Made by a program: the position numbers and the translations under genes
Assembly (NCBI GenBank): GCA_944474755.1
Contig: OX104111.1
Location: 95,460,805 to 95,524,804, forward strand
Source of the DNA: Limnoperna fortunei
Taxonomy: Eukaryota > Mollusca > Bivalvia > Mytilida > Modiolidae
Length of the DNA stretch: 64,000 nt
Direction of reading: 5' to 3'
Part shown: positions 38,501 to 50,313 of the stretch, in pieces
Layout of the letters: each line of letters starts with the position of its first letter
Position numbering within the stretch: position 1 is the stretch's first letter
Notes under the pieces: model-generated
Told to the model about the DNA's origin: nothing
The model's database searches: none
What the model saw: only the letters and a program-made list of their open reading frames with translations

Positions 38501-41500
38501 TTTGTGTTGTATTTGTCTATATCCGGATTTGTAACTGTCCCTTGGCTTTTGGCTAAAGTTGTTCAGTCGGTTTTCTCTGCAATTTTCTTATCAATTTCTT
38601 GTCAATTAGATCTCTTCTACGAAATGGTAAACCCCATTTTAATCTACGGGTGTAAACTTTGGGGATACACAACTTTTTATTAGATAGAAAAAGTACATTT
38701 AAGTTTGTAAACTCCTATTGAACCTGAAAACCTGGTACATAAGATTGTGTGATAATGAAGGTTTTGTTTGTTTACCTGAAATTAGTTTAGACCAGTATGA
38801 AATACTCTAGTTTTTACATCTACAAAAAGTAGAAATCGAACGAGTTCTGCATGAAAGAAACAACTTGGCGTAGAAGTTTTCAGGTTCAATAGGAGTTTAC
38901 AAACTTAAATGTACTTTTTCTATCTGAGAACTCGTTCGATTTCTACTTTTTGTAGATGTAAAAACTAGAGTATTTCATGCTGGTCTAAACTAATTTCAGG
39001 TAAACAAACAAAACCTTCATTATCACACAATCTTATGTACCAGGTTTCTGTTAACCAAAATTCTAATTTTCAATGGCTTGAATTTATAAAGGGTATTTGT
39101 AATAAGCGTGTACTTGCTTATATCTGGAACTCACAAAATATTCCAAACGTTGATTTGTTAAAACTAAGAATTAAACAATGTCTCTCTGTTCAGTTCCGAC
39201 GAAATTGGCATGAAAACATCTGGTTAAAAATTAAAAGTAATCAATTTCAGACAATTTTGAAAATTGATCGTCAAGCCAAGTTGAAAAAATTGAGAATTTT
39301 GAGTCAATTACTCTTGGTAGTTAAGTGAAAATGTTTGAATTTCAACATGTTTGCATTAAATATTCCCAAACTTAGCTAGGAAATTCCCTGGCTAGAAGTC
39401 ACTATTTTGATTGGCTACATCATACCTTTCATTCACGACTTGGTTATGGGATATCCCGATGTCGATTGTAAACAAACCAAAACGGATGTGTTGCATAGAC
39501 CATTTGAAAATCAGTGTATTTTGTACGGTTGTGTTAATAGTTTGTTTTTGCCGCGTTATATATTAGTTGCGTTACGTTTTCTTCCCACTCATGAATGAGT
39601 AAGGCGGCCAATCTCGTTTAACTCATGCATTTGTACTCCTCTATTTGAGAAAAAATAAAAGTATTTATAAATATGTTTAAACTGATTTTTTTAAGTTTCA
39701 TATATCTTTGTGTTAGTTCCTGAAAAATATTTACATCAAATCTGGAATATTTTTCCAGTTATGATGCTTAGAAGTAGAGGTGGTAATATGATATTTTTAG
39801 TACCAGATTCCTCCGTAACAATCCAGTTCCTTAGCTTAAATGCATATCCTAAGAGGCAAGAAAATAACAGAAACATCGCAATGATAAGTAAGTGTTAACT
39901 ATTGATCAAAGTTTGAAATTAAAATCACCCGAACGGCAAATACAACATTACTGTTTTAATTTACTCGGATGAAAAGGTACCACAAATTTCTGATTGATAA
40001 TTGTATTTATGTAGAAACAAATACATTAAATGTCAACTTTTGTATAATAACAACTGGATGCTTAAGTATTATCAAATGCTCACTGTAGGCATGCCTGCAA
40101 ACTGTATTTTTATTATGTTAGTTTGCATCGTTTTTCATCAAATGCATTTTTTGTGAAGGAACTGTTTTGTTACGGAGGAATCAGTAAGGAAGAGCAGTCA
40201 TTAATGAGAGGCAAATTGTTCTTATTTCAACTTATTGTTCATAAAACATTCTTAAACACTTAATAAATCAAACAAAAGTACTCAATTTAAGTCAGTTACG
40301 TCAAATATATAGTTAAGCACTGTACAATTGCGGAGGAAGTCTATATAGACTTTTCTATTTTCTCCAACACATCAGTGGGTAATATATACGATCTGCCAGA
40401 CTTTCCACTTGCAACAGGCTCAGTTATTTTACACAATATGTGTTCTTTGTATGCCCAAATCAAGCCGGGCTTTGCAGGGTATTTAAATGTATTAGAACCT
40501 CTTAATTTAGTTTTTGTCAAAAAGTTAATATTAAAATCTCCTTCATCAGCATCGACTTCAACAATTTTGCCGACGTACCATGTACCTTGGTACAGGGCCG
40601 CTACCCAGTCATCGGTGTTATATTCCTCGTCAACTTCCATTAGTTCTGGCGATTGGTTGTCATCTGGAGCATTATGACCTTCATTGGTAGATAAACCCTG
40701 TTTAATGGTATGCTTCTCCCATTCATCACATGCACTTTCTACAACAAATTTACCGTCAACAAAACACTGCTGACAAAAACATGACCTTTTCCTCGTAGCT
40801 ACAAGTGAGTCACTTAAAGCAAAGATGACATGTAAACCCATGATTCCGTTAATAGGATGTAGGTTCATTTGCTTTCTTTCATCATCTGATTGTGCAATTT
40901 TCTCTCTTCCTACCCATTCATACTGAATTGATGAAGTTGAAGTTGAAGCCCACTGAAAAAAAACCTTTTGCATCCTGGATGACATGTTTTTCTCGTTTTA
41001 CTGCGTTGTCTGCCATTCTTTTTGCTACAGCGCCTACACCATCGCAGGGACCTTTACCATGTCCAGCCTCAAAGTATTGCCAGCTGGCTCCTATTTGAAA
41101 TTTACTTTGGTGATCGGCGATGACATTGAACATATATTTATTTCTGTACTGGGACGTAGGACTGTCACTGATATAATGAATGAAAGTCATATCTGGAATA
41201 AGTTCTTTCAGAATAGGAATTATATGCTGTATGAAGGCAAGAACTGCTGATGCATTGTGGGAGAGTTTATCTGATATTATGGCAAAGGATTTGTGTAGTA
41301 ACTGATTCCCTGTATTACTATAATAAGCAGCCATAGGGTGGATAGTTACCATGCTTTTATTCCAGAATGCAGACTGGACCTCTTCATAAGATGTACACGT
41401 ATAATTCTCTGAGAAGTCAACTTGTAATACATGTACAACATGACCATCTGGCAAGTTTTCCTTTAGACGTCGTATTTCTGTGTACTGATTCCTTATCAGC

Positions 41501-44500
41501 TGAACATGCTAACGAAACATTAGCTTGCTTGATCACTTCTCCTTTTAACTCTTCTTTTGACATTTCTACATTTATCAAATTAACCATTCCCAACATCAAC
41601 TCGTTTCCACTGACTGTAAGTGACGACAAAGAGCTTCATTCCTTTCACGGATACTAATGAGTTCTTCATTAGCATGATCGTCATAAGAACTAATCGAGGG
41701 CGCCATCACTTTTCCCTAGATTCTGACCTAAACCTTTGTTTGTCATTAAAGCAATGTTCTGGTGTTTAATGCAAAGGCATGATCTTTTTGTCGAGCAGGC
41801 AAAACATGTTCTGGACGACATCTAAAAACGGTTGCACGGCTTACTTTAATAGTTGGATTTTCTACTAAGAACTTTTCAAAAAGATTATCTATGTAATCAT
41901 TTAAAATCTTTTTGAATACTTCCGTATTACCCTTTGTTTTAACATCTTTTTTATTGGGTAATGTAGTGCTGTTGTCACTTCTCTCATAAAACTCTTGTAT
42001 CTTTTCTTTGTATCGTCAAGCCTCTTTACTCATTCTTATTCTTTTGTTTTCCTTGATAACTTTGTTTGTAAGTTTTGACAAGTAGTTTCTATCTAGACCG
42101 GTTTCTTTAGCCGCATAGCTGATCATTCTGTACTTCTGAAGAATTTTTCCTCCTACAACTCCATAGATAGACGACTTCTGTTTTGACTTAAACTTGTGCT
42201 TCAAGCTTCCTTCTTTAATCTCATCTGTCAAAACGTAATGAAACGCAAGCTTCCTTCTTACTTTATCTGACTTCCTTTTGTTGGTTTTCATTTGGTTTAT
42301 ATCTGGTTGTGCTCTGCTCATTGGTGAATTTGAAAAGGTTTTATTTTTTCTCTGCCACGATGAGAATTTCTTTCTAATTTTGCATTTTCCTCTTCCAGTT
42401 TCTTAATAGTGTCCCTATTTTTATCCAACCTATTCATGATTCTAGTTCTAATTCCGCTAGCCTTTGCTGAAAATTTTACTTGTAAGACGGACTCTTGCTT
42501 TTTTAAAGCTAATTTTTTTGCTCTATGCCTTTGGTTTGATATTTTCTTCTTAGAGTTGCGAGTTTTTCTCTCTGATGTTCTTTTGATGGAACGTACGATT
42601 TCTTTATTCTTTCTCTTTCCTTTGCAAGGTAGGCATCTGCATTTTTCTCCTTTTGTTTCTCTCTGTATTTTCTTTGTCTCTCAGCATTACTTAGGGCCAT
42701 GATGAAGACTACAGAACTCTGAAGTTACAGAAAATTAAAGACGTCTTACACATAATTAGTTATGTTTTTTTTTGTATTTAACATGGATTTTTTTATGAAA
42801 TTGCAGATATAAACTTACGTTGTCTTTGTTTTTTCAGTTGTTGCTAACTGTGGTCTTTATTATCTCATTTAAAGCTTTATCAATCAATATTTTGAAGTTT
42901 TTGCGAACATTTTAAACTGTTAAGGAGGAATCCGATTCCTCCGTAACAACGACATTTTCGCTAGTCTTTTTTTACTATGCACCGGTCAGTTCTGGACAAT
43001 AATGGTTTTCAATGGAATGGAAATCATTTTTCGTACTATTTAATGAAATATCTAATAAAATAATGTTTGGAATGGAGAGGAAATGTAAATATTTTATACT
43101 TACATGAACAGTACCTGGTGATTTGATGTATTTTTCTCTGTTTTCTTGTCAAAACTTCATTTTTCTCTGCAGGATTTGAACACTGCCGCTTTTAAACTTA
43201 TATAATCACGTGACTGACAAGAAATAATCGGTGTTGGGGTGAAAAACTGTCCTAAAGTGTTTGCCCGTAACTGAGGAATTTTTTTAATTAAAAATTTGAT
43301 ATTTGTATGGATTAGAAATGTGCAATGCACTGCTCCTTCAGAACTTTACTACTTATTTTCTTCCAATAAAAAATAATGTGTTTATTGATCAAGTGAATTC
43401 AAAAACTCCGAATGAAAGGCTGTTACGGAGGAATCTTTTGATACTGGCATTTCTTGATCAATAATACGAAATGAATGATGTATGTGTAGGTATTATTTTT
43501 GTTCAAAAATTTGAGAACAGTGATAATTTCACAATATAAAGGGTAGATTAAAATCAAAAGACGAGAAAAACTACATTTAAAATTTAAGTTTTTTTGGAGA
43601 TTAACCTTGTGTAACGGAGGAATCATCATTTTACGGACATTTTTTGTTTAAATATACAGAAAACTTTTCACAAGTTAAGAAGTTTATAATTATATTTTCT
43701 TTTACATATATGATAAAAGTTTACATCTATAGTTCAACTAATCAAACAGGCGGTAATGCCTTAATTTGTTTTTGGCGACATGCCGTTTGTGTGGTGTGTG
43801 GTTATGTTTCGGGCTAAAATTTTTTTTCAAACACACAGGACAAAACAAACAGATAGTAACACTTTATAAACAACATATTCAAGTTGTTGAAACGCTATAT
43901 TTGGACTGCTTAGCTCCTTCCTTTTTCCCCAACATTTTTGATGATAGGTACACGACGCTAAATGCCAAACTTATATGAGATTAGGCGAAGAATGGATTCG
44001 TGGACACATGTGGACACAGAAACACTGACTTGTGAGGATGGTTTAGGTTCAAGCTTATCTTTTTAACAGAAGAAGATTTAAACATAAAATGGATAGTCTT
44101 TTAGAATAAATATTAAATATTTTAAGCTGTTAAGCCTTTCATTTGGACACGAGAACATAGAGCAAAACAGAAATTCAATTATTCATTGTTTTACCAAAAT
44201 ACGGCTCTTCTTACTAAAAATTTTTTAAATTCTAAAAATCGTTTTTTTAACGGCATGAATGTTATTTGACATTATAAATATATAATTGCATATCTTTTGA
44301 AATTGTTTTAATTACTCTTAAAATAATTTAAGGGGAAATGTTTATTTGTAAGTATACTTTTATCTTCTGACTATGCTCAGTGAAGGATATGATTACTACC
44401 GATCTTTCCCAAACACCCGTTCTTTCCACAGACCACGTGACTATATGATTTCGAAAAGACCAACACACAGTGTTTTGAGAATTATCATAAGACACACAAC

Positions 44501-47500
44501 ACATAATAAAAGTATCGAAGGAAACATCTCACACTTGTGCGACAGGAACAGGGTTTTAGGGTGCATAAAACATAATGCGTGTACAGTGCTAATATAAATA
44601 TCATGTCTTTATATAATAGTTTATAACAAATTTTACAAACCTGCTTTCTGATGCATCATATACTGTTCAGCACAATTGTATGTTACGTCATCTACCTGAA
44701 ATGTGGCTGGATGGAACTGGCTAAAGGGAGAATTTATACCGTAGAAGAAAACAAACTGTTTCTTGTGTATTTGGTCCGTTTTCGACATCCTACCGTCATT
44801 TGCAGTATTTTTGTATGATGCGTTTTTCGATTCACTCTCCTTGCTTGATGACTCGCCCTCATATGAGTGTTTGCCTCGTTTGTCAAAATAACTCCTGTGT
44901 TTGCGTTTTGTTGATGTTTCTCCTTCATCTTCTGCCTTGTGAACATTGTTGGAATGATTGGAATGTTTCTTAGAATGATCCATTCGTGAACGATGTTCTT
45001 CCTTTTCATCTCCTGTGTTTGCCTTTTGATCATTGTGCATTGAGCGTTTATTAGAACGACTCGTGTGTTTGCTTTTTGATCCATGATGTTTTCCTGGCCC
45101 ATATTCTTCTTTTTGTGTTTTTGTGTGGGGCGATAGAGATTTATTAAATTCCTTATCTGAAGCATTTACTTTAGGCATGTTTACTTTTTGCGATGTGTTA
45201 CCCGTTGCAACAATCGAAGCATCTGATGACGCATTTAATTGTGATCCCATTGGTTCCTTTTTGCATATTTCAGAATTTTCCGTGTTCTTTACACACATTT
45301 TCTTTTGTTCCATTACATGTAATGCCGTTTCTGGAATTTTTACATCATTGTTTAAATTTAAATAGTCATTCATGGTTTTCTGACACTCTTTTTTCGGTCT
45401 TTTACTGTCTGGGTGGTCCTTCCAAAAGTTGTCATCTTCTGTTAGAAAAGAAAAACGTAAAATTTCTTAGTTTTAGGTAGCGACAAAATATATAATATTA
45501 AACTATTAAAGGTAAAATATTGTGACATTTTGGTAACTCTTTGGCCACGAAAATAACAGAAATCCTACAATACCCAGCATACACTACTGGCTTGTAAAAC
45601 TAATATAAAAGAGGGGGGACTAGAGAGGGTCCATGAACAGGTTAACAATTTTTTATTTATCCCATAACAGATCACAGTAAAGTTAAACTAGAGTAAAAAA
45701 AACCTGCGAGCAATGCTCACCATTGATACCCCCCGCTTCACAATTACTTTGAAAATTCAGGTGTTCTTAATTATGAAATTGAAACTTTATCTAGAAGTTA
45801 AAGGTGAAGTTGCAGATAAAACATGTAACCCTCCCCAATGCCACAAAGAATGGCATCCCCTATGTCAATGACAAAGTCCATGTTTTTCTATGGGAAACCT
45901 CCAATAATATTATGATCAAAATCTTTAATATCCAGTGCACAATGGCAATATGTGACCAAGATTCTGTGCAAGTTTCAACAAATTCCATTTAGTGGTGTTG
46001 GAGGAGTCGCACATAAGAAATGGGTATCCCCTTATGTCAATGACAGTCCGTGTTTTTCTATGGGAAACCCCAAATATCATTCCGATCAAAATAATAAATA
46101 TCTCCTGCACAATGGCACTATGTGACAAGGATTCTGTGTAAGTTTCAACAAATTCCATTTAGTGGTGTAGGAGGAGTTGCACATAAGAGATGAGGACCCC
46201 CTTTAGGTGAAAAAACAATGTCCATGTTTTTCTATGGTAAAACCCCAAATCATTCCGATCAAAATGTTTAATATCTCCTGCACAATGGCACTATGTGACA
46301 ACGATTCTGTGTAAGTTTCATTAAATTCCCTTCAGTGGTGTAGGAAGAGTTGCAAATAAGAGAAAGTGTAACGGACGGACACCATGAACACTATATAAGT
46401 TTCATTAAATTCCATTCAGTGGTGTAGGAGGAGTTGCACATAAGAGATAGGAATCCCCTTAGGTCAATGACAAAGTCCATGTTTTTCTATGGGAAACCCC
46501 AAATTTCATTCCGATCAAAATGTTAACTACCTCCTGCACAATGGCACTATGTGACAAAGATTCTGTGTAAGTTTCATTAAATTCCATTCAGTGGTGTAGG
46601 AGGAGTTGCAAATAAGAGAAAGTGTAACGGACGGACGGACACCATGAACACTATATACCCCCCCCCCCGTTTCAAGCGGGGGGGTATACTAATTTTAACA
46701 GATAACAGCAATTTGCATAAGAAAGCAGAAAACAGTTAGTCCAAAAACCGAAAAAAACCCAGATAACAGCAGAATCTTATCGAAGGGCGATACGGCGAGA
46801 AAATGTTTCCGTAGTAACTAGTATGTGATCTTATGTATATTCCTCCCTACATATGCATATTTAACTAGAGGCTCGCATGAGCCTGTATCTCTTAGCTGAA
46901 CCTGAAACCAAACAACCCGTTTTTATCCAGCTTTTCTTTCCTATAAGGAATTGCCCAACACTTCTGCAAAAGTCATTAATTTTGATTTTTTAAGAGAAAA
47001 TAACTCCTATATGGAGGAGCTTTTGATGCTTCAAATTTGCTGTACCTGTTATACTTTTTTAACTATCAGTCGAAAACTCTCTTGACTCCCCCGCCCCCCC
47101 CCCCCCCACCCTTTTCTATTTTAAGCCAACGTAGCTATGTAAGTAGTCAGCTGCCATGATTTGCACAATTTTGGTAGAGGACGTCCTAAAGATGATGTGC
47201 AATGTTTCAAAGCAGTCCTTTTATTGGTTAAAGAGGAGAAGATCTTTTAAAATCAAGTAAAATTGATTAAAAAATGTTCAAGGAGAATAATTCCTAAACG
47301 GTTCATCAGACAATCTTGACCCTTAAGTCATTTTTGTAGCCCTCATAGAGCAGAACAATTAAGCAATGCTAACTTTTTCTCTAGTTCTAATAATTTTTAA
47401 GATTTTGAGGCAAAAATGTCAAAAATAATCAATTTCGACAGTTAAAGGGCAATAACTCCTTAAAGGAGTCATCATACAACTTTACCCCAATGCCAATGGA

Positions 47501-50263
47501 GTGTTTCGTAGAGCTTTTGATGCCGATGAAGGCGTGTCTCTATGGTTTTCCTGTATCTGTTACACTTTTTTAAAATATAAGCCAAAAACTGTATTTTAAC
47601 CACCTCTCCGTTCTATTTCTATGGCGGCCATGTTGGTTAATCTGCCGCCACGGTTTGTGCAAACTTGGTTGAGGACATTTGAGAGATGATGTGTACAAAG
47701 GTTCAAAGCAGTACTTTCGGTGGTTTCAGAGGATGATTTTTAAAAATCAATTAAAACCGATTAAAAAAAAACAGTTCAAGAAGTATAACTCTTACACGGT
47801 TAATCAGACAATCTTGACCCTAAAGTCATTTTTGTAGCCCTCATAGAGCAGAACAATTAAGCAATGCTAAATTTTTCCCTAGTTCTAATAATTTTCAAGA
47901 TTTTGAGGCAAAAATGGCAAAAATCATCAATTTCGACAAATAAAGGGCAATAACTCCTACAAGGAGTCATCATACAACATGGAGTTTGTAGAGCTTTAGA
48001 TGCTGAAGAAGGAAGGTCTCTTCGGTTTTCCTGTATCTGTTATACTTTTTGAACTATAAGCTAAAAACTGTATTTTGACCCCTTTGTTCTATTTTTAGCC
48101 ATGGCGGCCATGTTGGTTGGTCTGAGGCTATGATTTGTGCAAATTTGGTAGAGGACATTTTACTGATAATGTGTGCAAAGTTTCAAAGCAATTCCTTCAG
48201 TGGTTTTGAAGGAGAAGATTTTTGAAGAAAAGTTAACGACGACAACGACGACGGACGCCAAGTGATGGCAATAGCCCACATGACCCTTCATGAAATGCAT
48301 TTACAGATAATGGAGAAAAAACATCTAAAATAGTTACGAGTATTCTGACACAGGGAAACAGATAAAAACTAAGGGTTGAAAACCAGTTGACAGTTGCTTT
48401 ATTTTCAAACTACAGCTAACATACGTGTACACATGCGTAAAACGCGTTAACAGAAAAAATCTTCCCCCCCCCATCCCCATTCCCTATAAAACGAGTGGCG
48501 GTTACACCCGGTTGAAAGAATTCCTCCCTTTTTTAAGACCATACCATATATATAAGAAGTAGGTGTTTGATGTCAGTTGAAGAGTCCTATTATACAGTAG
48601 GAGGTTATTAAATAGGCAATATAATTAAAATTCGATATTGTATTGAATGTAATACGATATTTATTTTGTATGTGACATGTATAGCTAACATTACTTCTAG
48701 ATTTCTGAGAGAAACATGTAATCTTATTTAGCATTGACTGGGATTAAAATCTAGCAAGTGGTATATATAAACCAAACTTTGTGCACGAACCAGGTTAGTA
48801 CAACCATGTAAAATCATTCGATTAATATCTGGACCCCAACAACTCATGAATACGATTTTACAACTTTTAGTATTTTGATAAAGGCATTATTTTTTCAGTT
48901 TGAAGCCGATTAACATTGCTGGTTAGATTATTGGATAGACGACTTTCGGTCGGTTTACGCCAATGTTTATGTACAGCGTAAACCCACCCAAAGTCGTCTA
49001 TATCTTATAATATAACAAACAATTGAAAACGATTCATAATTTTAAATTCAATATTATGAAAAGATGTAACAAAAATAATAATTAACAAATATTCAAATAA
49101 TATTTGCAGTTCACAATTTTTAGTGGCGTCACTTGATGTTTGCGGAAGAATTAATGAGTCAACGTCATCAATACATACTGATATAATTGTAGCCTATAGT
49201 ATAGGCCCGTACTAGCATTTGTTTGCCAACACGTGTTTGGCAACATTGATTTTGGTGGGTTTTTCTATGTACACTGATTTATTCAAGTTAAAAGTAGTTT
49301 AACCATATAATGTTTAAATAATTGTTTATATCTCTTCAATGGGAATACTCACTATACAATAATGTGGCCAAAATCTTAGAAATTCCATTCACGGCATAAG
49401 CCGGTTCTTCGTTTGTATTAGGCGGCCATGACTGTTTACATTTTTTTTTTACAAGATCATTATCGTTTTATTGTTGCTTGTAATTAAACCATCAGTAATT
49501 TAGGTCTAGCCTTCCGTTTGTTATTTTATAATTATTAACTAAAAACACTGTACATATTTTATTCGGATGCTGGAACTTCCGTGGAACTATTTTCCGCGGA
49601 AGACTACGATGTTTTTTAGCTACTTTCACTTCACTAAGTGACGTCACTAAAGTCTATTTTTATCTTTAAAAGTACAGTTCAAGTGCATTTCATATAATTT
49701 TAGATTCAGAATTTTATACTGGTTCTTTTGGTGTATCATGAGCCAGGGTTTATAAAGTATAGGAAAAGTTATTAATCATAAAAGTATCCTGAGCCAGCGT
49801 AAGAGTTTCCAGTACCCTATAAAAGGGAGCATCTGACGTGATGGCGTCATATCGTTTCTGGCGTCGCTGACGTAAGGTCGAAACCCGCTACAAGCATAAT
49901 TCTTAGGTACGATGCATTTTGATACGGAAATTAATTTCTCTATAGTTAACATGAAGATAATTTCTTCGACTTATAATATTAGTTATATTCACCGACGTAG
50001 TTTTCTTTAATTATCCAAAGTTATGGAATTTAATTGTGGACATACAGTATCATTTTTGGAGTGTAAATATAAGTTTCTTTAGAATGATTAAGCTTTCGAA
50101 CTATCCCACCACATCGACTTTCAACCGGCATATAGTTCATAACTCACTAGCCTAAATTACGTTATGGGGATTTTAATATGTTTCGCTGCTCTAAAGTTCT
50201 TTTTTTAACGGAAGGCTAGCATTCAAGCATAATATTTGATTTGTAATACAATTCTGCTGTTTG

Positions 50264-50313
<50 letters not shown>

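Larger units (their letters stand above)
36195..39330 (+). pseudogene. Decayed APE-type LINE 2
   Basis: The end of the endonuclease is at 36195-36415 (LLLDFCKGNNFFILNGRLEG, then VDYYI). A linker is at 36581-36862 (KLNSKPWFIFECK). The reverse transcriptase region (about 37190-38030) is broken by many stops but readable: EEILKCISKLKNKACG, FVDFEKAFDKV and LYADDTVLMSE. A C-terminal part at 38600-38680 reads NPILIYGCKLWGY, and 39035-39328 reads FIKGICNKRVLAYIWNSQNI. A dispersed repeat (38280-38600) and an internal rearrangement (38682-39042) interrupt it. It is the same general type as LINE 1 and is dead. Confidence 0.8.

Noticed and set aside
40375..41250. + strand frames of 88-100 codons
   Set aside because: They are antisense shadows of the transposase-like gene on the - strand, which carries the recognisable motifs.
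44734..45165. A 143-codon - strand frame rich in Lys/Thr/Asn
   Set aside because: It is an alternative frame of the real exon 2 of NADAR gene D; the other frame carries the NADAR start and the correct splice phase.
45804..46158. Opposing frames containing 'FLWETSN' and 'FVETYTESLSHSAIV'
   Set aside because: They are part of the 170-bp tandem units at 45695-46692.
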